Below, one piece after another: positions 14,601 to 22,899 of a stretch of DNA of 64,000 nt. The notes under the pieces are model-generated. The model worked only from the letters and a program-made list of their open reading frames with translations. It was not told the origin of the DNA and searched no databases. Source of the DNA: Datnioides undecimradiatus (taxonomy: Eukaryota; Chordata; Actinopteri; Lobotiformes; Datnioididae); assembly GCA_008933995.1 (NCBI GenBank), contig WARS01000016.1:9069848-9133847 (forward strand), written 5' to 3'. The translations under genes were made by a program, and so were the position numbers. The first letter of the stretch is position 1; every line of letters starts with the position of its first letter.

Positions 14601-15283
14601 TGGGATCTAGATTGATGGGGGACCTAGCTAGATGGGGGACCTAGCTTGGACATGATCTAGATAGATGGGGGACCTAGCTAGATGGGGGATTAGGCCAGAT
14701 AGGGACCTAGCTAGAGTGGGGGGACTAGGCTAGATAGGACCTAGCTAGGATGGGGACTTTAGCCAGATAGGATCTAGATGGGGGACCTAGAAGCTAGATG
14801 GGGACTAGGTTAGATAGGACCTAGCTAGATGGGGACTTAGCCAGATAGGGATCTAGATTGATGGGGGACCCAGCTAGATGGGGACTTAGCTAGATAGGGA
14901 CCTAGATAAATGGGGACCTAGCTAGACGGGGACTAGGCTAGATAGGGACCTAGCTAGATGGGGACTTAGCTAGATGGGGACATAGCTAGATGGGGACCTA
15001 GATGGGGACTTAGCTAGATAGGGACCCAGGTAGATGGGGACCCAGCCAGATAAATTAGGCTAGATAGGGACCTAGGCCAGATGGGGGACTTAGCTGATGG
15101 GGGACCTAGGTAGATGGGGACCTAGTTAGGTGGGGGCCTAGGGATAGGCAAATAGAAAGGTAGTTAGGGGGTTTATAGGACTGTTAGGATTAGGGGCCCA
15201 AAAGTTAACTATCTGTACTAATGACTGTACTAGTGCTCTGTTGCAAAAATGGCTATTATACATTTATAAACATCTAGATTAGG

Positions 15284-15368
<85 letters not shown>

Positions 15369-16293
15369 GCAATCTGTTTTCCTTAAATTGATCTGGTAAT
15401 CTTGTCTGTTGTATATTTTTTTCCACTGATATTTTTACATCTTGTAAAATGAGTGCACTGTCCTTTCTGTCTTTTTCCTGTGTCACTGAAATTTCCCCAG
15501 TATGGGATTAAAGGAATCTTTATCTTTATCTTTAATTTAAGGTAATTTTAGTCCAAAACTTAAAGACCTTTACTACCATATATAATGAAAAAAAGCAAAT
15601 CCAAACATTCCAGGAATTGAAACCAGAGAAAAAAGCTGTGTTGCCGCTGACTTGATGCATGTACATCTAATAATCCCCCTCTATCTGTAGTTTTGGTCTC
15701 CACCAACTATAACTGTCTAAAATATCTCAGAAGCAACAAAATATTTACACTGTTTCTACTAGTTAGTAGCTAATTTTGCTTGTTTGTCATTTGGTGTTAT
15801 GAGAGTTTTAAAATGTGGCTTTACAATGAGAGCTGTGAGAGAAAGCTACAAGTCACTACAATGCAGGGAAAAATCAGAATAGCTTGCACAATATAATGCT
15901 AGTTAATCAATAACCCTCTCTTTGTGTAGAAATGACAATTGGAAAACATGTTTTCCAAAATAACATCAAGAAAACAGGAAGAAATACAGCCGACAAAGAT
16001 ATTTCTTTAGAGAAGTCATCCTCTGGTCATGTCAAAAAAAAAAATCACAGCTGAATCAGGGTAGTGTGCTGAGTCCTGTGTGCAGCTTTATGTATTATTT
16101 TCTTCTTGGCTTCCATTAAAATTCAATGAGGCACCCAGTGGGCATTTTCCAGTTGACAGACAACAATGAGGCCTCCCCACTGAGAGGTTGTCAACCCATC
16201 TCTCCTGCCCAACTGACTGGCAGACCTGACACAAATATAAAATGAAAGTCTGTCTAAAGCTATTACTACAGCAAAAAAAAAGAGCCTGTATCC

Positions 16294-16355
<62 letters not shown>

Positions 16356-17339
16356 CACTTGCAGCAAATGATGTCATCTAGTACAACACCAGCACAAATT
16401 GTGTGTAATGTCAGCAAAACTTAAAAACACATTGTACACATGTACTTTGGCCACTAAACATACATTATGAAGCTATCAGGTACAATCGTGCCTTTACATT
16501 TCGAGTGTTTTCTCAAAAGGTAACTGGAAACTTATTTTAATTCCTAAATTAACAGATAACATTTACAGCAGTTTTCACCAAAAACGCCCCATTGTCTAAT
16601 AAAAGCCCACTATGTCACCTTCACTGCACTGCCACGCGCTATAGCAAAGCGTGCGCGCGTAACACTGACACAAATATTATGCGGTCTTGACCCATTTACG
16701 GCCGAACCACGCATATCTATACACCTTTTAGGGACAATTATATAAACCATAAGCTGGAAATCGTTTTTTCTCTGCATGCTATATTTACGTTGATGACCCC
16801 CGTTTCACACACACACACAGGCCTGACGAAGCATCCGACGCTGACAAAAGGCTTTGTTGCATTGCAGCGATGACAGCCTCCACTTCCTCCACGCATCACG
16901 CACCACCGTGGAGATTCCTTCTGACAAGCCTCATATTTTTGTCAATAATTGGCTCCTCATCAACGTAACATGGTAACCTACATGCAGCGACTAAGCTCCA
17001 CAGCCTGGGGGGAGTGGGGCGGGCAGGTTAACTATGAGCATCAGTGCAGCTCTTGATATTGATAGATGCTCTGCAGAATGATTCTAAAGGTTCCACAGGA
17101 CGCAGAATTTAAAACTCCGAGCTCCATTTATGGTGGGATTAATTATTTAGCGCCCCACCCAAGCTGTGCCTCAGTGATGCGAACAGCAAGACAGGAGTCT
17201 TACCTGCAGAGCCGTACGATTTTGACAGCAGCCACCGGACGCTGGCGCAGATCTTGGCCCGGTTGAAGTCGTACTGGTCCAGCGGTTTGATCTCCGGCAC
17301 CGAGACGCTCTTCTTCATCGCGCTGGTAGAGTCCACCAT
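72..17339 (-). CDS. camsap3: Calmodulin-regulated spectrin-associated protein 3 (5' 17 coding exons, 3' end outside window)
   Basis: CAMSAP proteins bind and stabilise non-centrosomal microtubule minus ends; CAMSAP3 (Nezha) does this at epithelial junctions and the apical cortex. Coding exons in transcript order: 17204-17339, 9734-10011, 9008-9148, 8103-8189, 7883-7918, 5694-5832, 5354-5493, 4947-5040, 4785-4836, 4516-4577, 4405-4435, 1820-4232, 1602-1723, 1171-1457, 983-1082, 280-392, 72-190. Phases fit at every junction and sum to 1450 codons without a stop. The start [10 protein letters not shown] sits in a good Kozak context and leads into [16 protein letters not shown], as in vertebrate CAMSAP3. 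The calponin-homology domain spans about residues 227-340, helical segments lie in the large exon, and the CKK domain begins near residue 1411. The remaining CKK exon(s) lie left of base 1. The visible part is already longer than human CAMSAP3 (about 1250 residues), mainly through the big central exon. CAMSAP2 was considered, but the N terminus and CKK region fit CAMSAP3 better. Confidence 0.93.
1820..4232 (-). CDS. camsap3: camsap3 giant central exon (exon 12, 804 codons)
   Basis: A single 2413-nt exon encodes residues about 399-1203. It opens with [20 protein letters not shown], continues through a low-complexity Ser/Pro/Thr linker (PTIEEALQ near the start) and MTSFAERR, then a helical segment [20 protein letters not shown], a Glu/Lys-rich stretch (about 3060-3160) and a second helix [12 protein letters not shown] conserved [20 protein letters not shown] block follows before the end FFFK. 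These are the linker and coiled-coil parts that carry the microtubule- and partner-binding regions in the family. The linker has more Thr-Pro and Lys/Glu repeats than I recall from mammalian CAMSAP3. Confidence 0.9.
4947..5832 (-). CDS. camsap3: camsap3 exons 6-8, CAMSAP calponin-homology domain
   Basis: Exons 5694-5832, 5354-5493 and 4947-5040 encode [20 protein letters not shown], then [20 protein letters not shown], then [20 protein letters not shown]. This is the CAMSAP-type CH domain, about residues 227-340. The [18 protein letters not shown] block is a family signature. Exon joins are phase 1 (5694/5493) and phase 0 (5354/5040). Confidence 0.92.
5654..5691. repeat. (GT)n microsatellite abutting a camsap3 splice donor
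   Basis: About 19 GT units. On the gene's sense strand the intron after exon 6 begins GTACACACAC, so the repeat starts within the donor sequence itself. Confidence 0.95.
7883..7918 (-). CDS. camsap3: camsap3 36-nt in-frame microexon (RWYWKLVP motif)
   Basis: Twelve codons encode [12 protein letters not shown]. The exon is flanked by a strong acceptor (CTCTCTGGCAG) and a perfect donor (GTAAGT) and is phase 0 on both sides, so it can be included or skipped without a frameshift. It joins exon 4 (8103-8189) to exon 6, placing WYWKLVP directly before IRYRKDK. I recall the same arrangement (WYWKLVPxRYRK) in CAMSAP2 orthologues. The exon is too short for ordinary ORF detection. Confidence 0.85.
8049..8070. 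repeat. (GT)11 microsatellite
   Basis: Perfect dinucleotide repeat in the camsap3 intron, about 30 bp downstream of the exon 4 donor in the sense direction. Confidence 0.9.
10085..10490. repeat. Dispersed teleost repeat copy in camsap3 intron 1
   Basis: The segment contains ACATTCATG...CAGACACTCA, GAGGATGAATC, AAATATCTCAAACTCTATCTG, GTTAGCATGC and GAGCTGCTAGCAT in the order I associate with an abundant percomorph dispersed repeat. It starts about 70 bp upstream of camsap3 exon 2. The assignment is from memory, without a library search. Confidence 0.55.
11826..13006 (-). mobile_element. Decayed Tc1-like transposon in camsap3 intron 1
   Basis: The left end starts at CACTGATCAGGCTTAACATT, preceded by a TA dinucleotide as expected for Tc1/mariner insertion. 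The body reads as a Tc1 transposase on the minus strand. The right end breaks off at about 13006, just after CACTTCACCTG, so the right terminal inverted repeat is missing. It lies in the same orientation as camsap3 and is a different subfamily from the copy at 59.5 kb. Confidence 0.85.
11906..12890 (-). pseudogene. Tc1-type transposase pseudogene
   Basis: The start [20 protein letters not shown] lies at 12890 and leads into the paired-like helix-turn-helix ([12 protein letters not shown]). The C-terminal catalytic part (12406-11906) shows [11 protein letters not shown] with the second Asp, and [12 protein letters not shown] with the final Glu of the DDE triad. The reading frame is broken by indels between the two halves and ends early at FMP-stop, so it cannot make active enzyme. 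Confidence 0.8.
14078..15142. repeat. Minisatellite, 16-bp unit, about 65 copies, with higher-order periodicity
   Basis: Tandem array of a 16-bp unit of the form CCTAGCTAGATGGGGA, in camsap3 intron 1. Three variants (starting CCTAG, CTTAG and TCTAGATAG) alternate. In the first part the TCTAGATAGATGG variant recurs every 48 bp (near 14127, 14175, 14223), a three-unit higher-order repeat; later the spacing is longer (roughly 64-80 bp). From about 14600 the units gain extra G residues and the array decays after 15140. The unit is not a multiple of 3 and contains TAG, so it is not coding. Confidence 0.93.
15286..15365. repeat. Compound (GT)n-(TA)n dinucleotide tract
   Basis: About 15 GT units (15286-15316) run straight into about 24 TA units (15317-15365) with one phase slip near 15330. 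It lies about 140 bp after the minisatellite in camsap3 intron 1. Confidence 0.95.
15370..15535 (+). repeat. Possible non-LTR retrotransposon 3' tail
   Basis: The stretch ends GAAATTTCCCCAGTATGGGA followed by TTAAAGGAATC and (TTTATC)n. This resembles the 3' ends of fish LINE-like elements, which finish in an AATAAAG-like motif and a short ATCT-type repeat. No reverse transcriptase sequence is present. Confidence 0.45.
16294..16355. repeat. (GATA)n microsatellite
   Basis: About 15 perfect GATA units in camsap3 intron 1. Confidence 0.97.
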
Positions 17340-17480
17340 GGCCGCGCTGCGCCGCACGGAGCACACGGAGGCAGCGTCAGCAGCAGCACCGGGAAAATGT
17401 GAGGAGGAGGGATGGAGGAAGAGGGGAGGCGGAGGAGGAGGAGAGAGGGAGGAGGACCCTGTGATGTAGATGAAAATATG
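17340..17480 (-). promoter_or_regulatory. camsap3: camsap3 5' leader and likely proximal promoter
   Basis: This is the GC-rich sequence directly upstream of the camsap3 start codon (17339), with many CpGs around 17200-17400 and a purine-rich GGAGGAGG tract near 17400-17455 (pyrimidine-rich on the sense strand). I see no clear TATA box. The exact start site cannot be fixed from sequence. Confidence 0.5.
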
Positions 17481-17908
17481 AATAAAACAAGAAGACAGAA
17501 AGTCATCAGAAATGGTCGAAACAGACATACGTGGACATATATTGGCCCACTGATCTATCTAAAATCTATAATATGGAGAGTAAAAACCCCACATGAGGCA
17601 GTCGAGCCGGCTCCACGCCCACGTTAACGTCACATCTGGGCCATTGGGGACGTCTCAAAGAAAAAAAAACAAAAACCCTTCAGTGTTTAATATTTTTGAC
17701 AAGGCAACAACAGCAAAATCGAGCGTAACACATGATCTGAAGAAACACAGCATCGTTTTAGTTTAATTTATGTTGGAGAGGCTAAACGTCACTAACAGTG
17801 TCCCACTTCTTCCACACGGAGGCGCCCTCGAGCAAGGTATCGTCTCCGCCTGCAGCCACAGAGCAGCGGAGCCAGTCAGTGGAGACAGTGGGGGGCTCAG
17901 AAGTGATG

Positions 17909-17990
17909 GAGGAAATATTCAGATGATTTACTCAAATAAGTGAAATTACACTGCACTGTAAAAATACTGTTACTTAGTTCTCAGTCACTG
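17909..17990. repeat. Fragment of a dispersed fish repeat
   Basis: Contains AGATGATTTACTCAAATAAG and GCACTGTAAAAATACTGTTAC, which resemble a fish repeat typified by 'ctttactcaagtaa...ctgtaaaaatactctgttac'. Another piece of this type appears near 36985-37145. Identified by memory only. Confidence 0.4.
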
Positions 17991-19157
17991 AGGCTGTGGT
18001 TGTATTGTGAAGGTACAAACTGAAGAAAATGAAAAGAACCAACATAAACATTAACACCAGCTTAGGTGTCTGTACAAAGATAATGCCATGACATTTTTCC
18101 GGCCTCATATTTTGTGTTGGTTGCTGTAAGGTGTCTTACCTGAGTAACAAAACAAGGTTAAGAGAAGAGTGTCGGACTGACCTTAGGAGCGGTCAACCAT
18201 TAGTGACGAGTGCACCCAACAGTGTGAGGATTTATTTAGAAAGAAATGTACACGGTTTGACGGAATTATCAGCTGAATCTGTTCATCAGGTCTAGCTCTC
18301 TATCTTTTCAATATCAACAATTCTCTTCAATATCCACCACCAACTACAATCAACCCACCACCACACTGAACAAAGGGCAGCCTTTTATAAGGCTCATCAT
18401 TGGTCATCCCCATGTACAGGGGTGTTTCACAAGTGCCGTAACATACACGTCTTTACATAACACACAAAATTTACAATTGTAGTCACTTTTTCCCTGCAAA
18501 TTCACCCCTTTATAATAATTCAATATTACAAATAATAAAAACAAATGTAGCCTAGCCTCTTACACCCCCCAAACAATTCTCTCAAGTGGAACCCTCCCAG
18601 CATGACGAAAAGAGTTGTTGGCCTTGCCAAACCATGTCTTTCCATGCCTGAATGAATGTGGGAGTGAGCTGGCTTCTGCATCAATGAGGTCACTACTCAT
18701 ATAGATTGTTTACCTGTGTGAGACGTTCTCAGCATTCTGTATTGAACTAACAGCGACCTCTAGTTCAGCAGTAATCTTCACTTGTACAACCAGCCCTTTT
18801 AAATGAAATCATCATTATTAGTAACACCCAGTTTGTGGAAAAAGTCCATTTGAAAGTTAAACACATCAAGGTGTGGTGGGGGTGTGTCTCGACATAAAGT
18901 GTATTGATTATGCGTTCGGTGTGTCTGAAGCAGCATCAGCCAGTGAGAATGCCACAGAACCAGTTTGCTCTTTTTCTATCGGCGACTGGCTGCACAGTAA
19001 CAAACCACACAAAACAAAACGCGGAACTGAGGATAAGTTTCTAACAGTTGATCTTTCTATCAGAGTTTGTAGGTGTAGACTGCAGTGCTATCTTATATCT
19101 TACGCCATGATAAAGGTAAGAACAGGTTCTTCATTATTTTTAGACTTACTTTTCCAG

Positions 19158-19220
19158 GACGCAGGACACACAACTCGACCTTCTGCTCGACTGACTGACA
19201 GCGGAGAACGAATCTGGTGT
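19158..19220 (+). other. Possible 5' UTR exon of the small basic-protein gene
   Basis: A TTTTCCAG acceptor-like site precedes 19158 and a perfect GTAAGT donor follows 19220. The next plus-strand acceptor (TTCTCCTGCAG, ending 19774) lies just before the coding exon at 19786. Joined in the compatible frame this segment carries a stop before any ATG, so it would be non-coding. The exon's left boundary is uncertain; another donor-like site (GGTAAGAA) occurs at 19116. Confidence 0.35.
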
Positions 19221-19440
19221 GTAAGTGCAGTTTTGTGTCTGTAGGTTTGTGTGTGCATGCAATGTGTAAACTAGAGCAGACACACACTTTGCTAACAGAG
19301 TGAAAAAGTGTTTGAAAAATTGTCATTGTCTGGATACAAACAAAGGGGACGATTACTAGTACTGAAACTATTTTCTATGAAAACCATCAGACTGAATTCA
19401 TGTGGTCAGAATTTCCTTTCCTTTTCAACAACTTTAGCCT

Positions 19441-19655
19441 CCTGAGACCCAAGCTTTTGTTTGGTATGCTTGTTATTTGGTATTAGTAGGACCCAATAAA
19501 TATAAAACCTAAGCATTGCCTTTAAACAGTAAGTAGTTTTCCCAAAAAATGATGTCCTCATATGAGAACGACAGGTCTAAGTTGAGCAGAATTAGGTATT
19601 ATGGTACAGGGAAGCCAGAATGTAATGTCCCCATATGTGGACGCAGGGTCTCAGG
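19441..19655. mobile_element. Short palindromic-ended element (MITE-like), about 215 bp
   Basis: CCTGAGACCC at 19441-19450 is exactly repeated in inverted form as GGGTCTCAGG at 19646-19655. Internal CATATGAGAACGACAGGTCT and CCCCATATGTGGACGC segments also look partly symmetric. It has no coding capacity. I recall similar 'cctgagacc...ggtctcagg' elements in fish genomes, but cannot name the family. Confidence 0.5.
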
Positions 19656-19785
19656 GTCTTAATTTTTGACAAAAAGCAGAGCCTGAGAACTAAAAAAAAT
19701 TACCAATCCATTTTTAGAGTTTACAGTAAATGTCAAAATATTCTTAATTGTATTCTTTGTTCTTTCTCCTGCAGGTCACGTGGTG

Positions 19786-20223
19786 ATGGGTGGCTCCTCC
19801 TCTAAAAGAACATTTTTCTGGCAAAAGAAGAAGAAGTCACCTATCAGGAAAGCCTGGAGTCAGCTGAGTGGGGTGCTACCAAATAAAAAACGTAGGAAGA
19901 AGAGTGTCCTGGATACGCTGAAGCTGGACAACCTGAAGAAGGAGAAGCATTCCCAGAGGAGATTCTCACTATCAGCTGACAAGAGAGAGCCAATATCGCT
20001 GAAAAGACTTTCTCTTGGTAACATCAGGAAGGGGTCGATGCAGAGTGCTTCGCTGGGAGGGACAGAGAAGGATGGAGGAGGGCTGGGGAAAGTAGGACAG
20101 CAGATAAAAAGGAAATTCTCTCAAGAACCTAAACAAGAGAGGGCTTGCCCTTCATCAGAGAACCTGAAGGAAAAAAAGAAAAAAAAAAATCACACTAAAA
20201 AAAGAGACTCAATGAGATCATAA
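19786..20223 (+). CDS. Unrecognised small basic protein with N-myristoylation signal (145 aa)
   Basis: I do not recognise this gene. The ORF begins ATGGG with G at -3 and +4, 12 nt after a strong splice acceptor (TTTCTCCTGCAG), and ends at TAA; an AATAAA follows at 20653. The protein starts MGGSSSKRTFF: Gly2 plus Ser6 fits the N-myristoyltransferase consensus and is followed by a polybasic KKKKSPIRKAW stretch, as in SH4- or MARCKS-type membrane anchors. Forty-three of 145 residues are Lys or Arg. Basophilic-kinase-like sites recur: RRFSLS, LKRLSLG, KRKFSQ. There is no transmembrane segment, no Cys-rich or enzyme motif, and a KKKKK-rich tail. Membrane attachment controlled by phosphorylation is an inference. 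The gene is divergent to camsap3 and convergent to the next minus-strand features. It could also be nuclear, since basic clusters resemble localisation signals. Confidence 0.6.
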   Translation: MGGSSSKRTFFWQKKKKSPIRKAWSQLSGVLPNKKRRKKSVLDTLKLDNLKKEKHSQRRFSLSADKREPISLKRLSLGNIRKGSMQSASLGGTEKDGGGLGKVGQQIKRKFSQEPKQERACPSSENLKEKKKKKNHTKKRDSMRS

Positions 20224-20652
20224 GATGCAATTGACTGTCCAAGAAGACCCAAAGAAGAGATGCATGTATTCAACGTTTTTAATGATGTCACCGTCAGTTA
20301 CTGAGGCCAGATTATCACAAAAGTACACGAGACACAGGAGACGGTCACAACAGCTGTTCTTCCTATAAACATCTTGACAACAACAGCATTTATATTATCA
20401 GGAAACAGGTACAAAGCTTAATTATAACTCGTTATCCTGTTAGCTCAGTGATGCTTCAACAAAAAATTCACTTAAAACATTTAAATATTTCTGGGTTTCA
20501 TCCTAATGAGAACAAGCTACATTTCCCTTTATGGTGTGTTCTTTATGGTTTTCGTTTTTAGTTGCCTCTGACTGCAAATATGCTTAAGTGCATTAAATAC
20601 TGTACTGTACTGTACTACACATAATAGTATCTACAATTACAGTGTGATCATA

Positions 20653-20658
20653 AATAAA
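20653..20658 (+). terminator. Polyadenylation signal AATAAA for the small basic-protein gene
   Basis: AATAAA lies 430 nt after the stop codon at 20223, on the same strand, and is the first canonical signal downstream. Confidence 0.5.
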
Positions 20659-20675
20659 GGTTTTATATCACAAAC

Positions 20676-22790
20676 AATTTACAAGTGAATATCATGTGTC
20701 ATTCCAGCACAGAGACAATTTACAGGATTCAAACACAGCAGTGTTAGCAGCATACAGTGACAAAAAAAATACAAATGAAAAAAATAAAAGCTTGAGTTTG
20801 GAACAGCTTATAACATGACTGTCCCTAGCAGAGGTTTCTGACTGACTCTGAATTAAGACACAAACAGGATATCATCCATTTATTTGTGTGTTCACTTAAT
20901 TTATAAGCAAAGTTCAAATCTGGAAAAAAAAAACATGCACATCAGGAAATTTGTATCTGTAAAGGGTAAAAATTATTAAATGTGCATTTCATACAATATC
21001 AGGGTAAAAGCTACAAATATCCTATACTGTGTAACAATATAACCAGGATCCAAAATATATTTCTGATTTGAGAACAGAAGAAATGGAGAAAAGTACCAGA
21101 GGACTTACAGCTATATATCAGATTGGTTAATCCTTAAAAAAATAATTTAATTACGTTTTTATACAAAAGTAATAATCCCTTAATAATAATATTGAGTTGC
21201 CTAGTAATTATTTGGGGTTATTCCTGGTTAGTCTAAATCTTCTTTTAGCGTGATTTGCTTTAAGATTTAATTTAAAAATACTAATTACTTATTTAAAAAA
21301 AAGTAGTAAAAATATAAAGCCAATAAAGGGTCACAAGTTCTTAACCTAATGAAAGCACATCATATTTCCCTGATAAAGGTTTTTTCAGTGCAAATAATCA
21401 GGTCCTCAGTTTAGTAATTTGTTTATACTTTGTGATTATCTGTTATGGTCCAACATGTGCAATAATAAATAGCTCAATTCTAATCGTAACAATCATAAAA
21501 AACTAAAGGAGTGGTAGCAAATGTTTAAAAAAAAACTAGATCAGGGAAACCATGAGGTCATGACAGTGGCTGTACAGAGCTTTAAACAGAATGTTTACTG
21601 CACCAATAGATATTAAGTTGTTGATAAACTGATTATGGTCTGGATGTTCTGCAGCTACACAAAGGCCAAACCTCCCAATAAGAGCTGTGTTCCTGCAAGA
21701 CATTTTTCACTACCTGGCAACCAAAATGTGATTGATCAATAGTGAATAGCTGACTAACCGTTAACAAAACCATTAGTCACAATGCACAACCTTTTGTAAA
21801 GTGCTAGAACAAAGTGGCACTGGTTTCCTCCAGGAGCTTCGGTGGCCTCTGACTGCGCCTCATCTCTAAAAAATGAAAGCTGGTGATGTCAGATTTGCAA
21901 TGATTCCTTTTATACTCCTCACCGAAGCCAATGTAAGTTTCCTGCAATGAATCATTCTTTAATGAAGCTTATAATGTTCAGATATTGTTGGAATTGTTGC
22001 AGAGCTACTGATTCAACTATGATCATTTTGTCGGGTTATTTTAACTTGCGTCGCTCTATACAGGCAGGTGTTTACATTGTTTACTGTTTACAATAAAGTT
22101 AGGCTAAATCTCACCACCAAAATGATCATACAGTTGAATCAACACCTCCATAAAACAACTAAAACTGATTATAACCGCCATGAGCGAAGGATTTTTTGCA
22201 GACTGCATTCAGTAGTCAGGTGTTCCCAGTAATTCACATACACAGGAATCCAGCTGTCCAACATCATTAAAGCTGTTAGCAAGAGAAACATCTACCATTA
22301 CCATTTATTCAACTCAGTGGCATTTTCAGTCAATTCCTTTGCATACTGCCAGAAAGTTCCAGTTCAGTGGCTAATGCTGCTGCTGCTGCTACCACCACCA
22401 TCACCTGTTCAGAGAAAACAGTCGGTGGCCATCCCAACAGGAAACGAGCTCTCCAACATCGCCTTCTGTTGTTTAAAATGGCCCTTTATTTGGAGGGTTT
22501 GCCTCCTTATATCGGCTGAAGGTTGATGATGCATTAGAAGATGCTGTGTCCACTGTCAGCTGACTGATATCAGGGCCAACTTTGCTTTAGACACAAACAA
22601 AATGGCCATCTGCCGGAAGCAGAGGTAAAAAATGTTTTAAAAGTTGTTTAAAAAAAAAAAAAAGAAAAAAGAATAAACAGTTTTGACTCCAACCCAACAG
22701 TCTGCTGCCTGAGTAAAAACAGGTCTTATGGCTTGTTTATGTGAGCATCAAGTGTGTGTCTGCATATCTTCAGTATGCTCAAAGTTTAGA
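20676..22790. other. Intergenic, no gene seen
   Basis: AT-rich sequence with no conserved-looking ORF, tRNA or long repeat that I can identify. Two TTTATT motifs (22313 and 22483) could serve as minus-strand AATAAA signals for the exon at 22795-22899. Confidence 0.5.
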
Positions 22791-22794
22791 GTTG

Positions 22795-22899
22795 TTAATT
22801 CCACTTTTCTGAAGAAATGGGGTTGTCTTCTAAGGCCTCACGGATGAGGGATTTCCCGTTGCCTCTCTCCGTCAGCCTGGCACTACGAGACTTATAGTT
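22795..22899 (-). CDS. Orphan putative terminal coding exon (34 codons plus stop)
   Basis: After an unusually long polypyrimidine tract and a TCTGTCTGTAG acceptor (23040-22900), the minus strand reads NYKSRSARLTERGNGKSLIR then EALEDNPISSEKWN and a TAA stop. Phase at entry is 0. A minus-strand AATAAA (22488-22483) lies about 310 nt downstream. The sequence looks protein-like (charged, helical, no low complexity) but I cannot assign a family, and found no convincing partner exon between 22.9 and 25.3 kb. It cannot splice from lpar2 exon 2, which ends in phase 1 and would give an immediate stop. A chance ORF is possible: 34 open codons alone are not rare. Confidence 0.35.
   Translation of the reverse strand, partial: NYKSRSARLTERGNGKSLIREALEDNPISSEKWN

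Noticed and set aside
14078-15142. Regularly repeated short units that might suggest a CRISPR array
   Set aside because: Units are contiguous without unique spacers and drift in sequence, and the context is a eukaryotic intron. It is a minisatellite.
16088-16417. Minus-strand ORFs containing repeated LSIY
   Set aside because: Translation of the (GATA)n microsatellite, not a protein.
18873-19244. 123-codon plus-strand ORF upstream of the basic-protein gene
   Set aside because: Begins with a non-ATG codon, crosses donor and acceptor consensus sites, and has no domain. It is better read as 5' UTR or intron.
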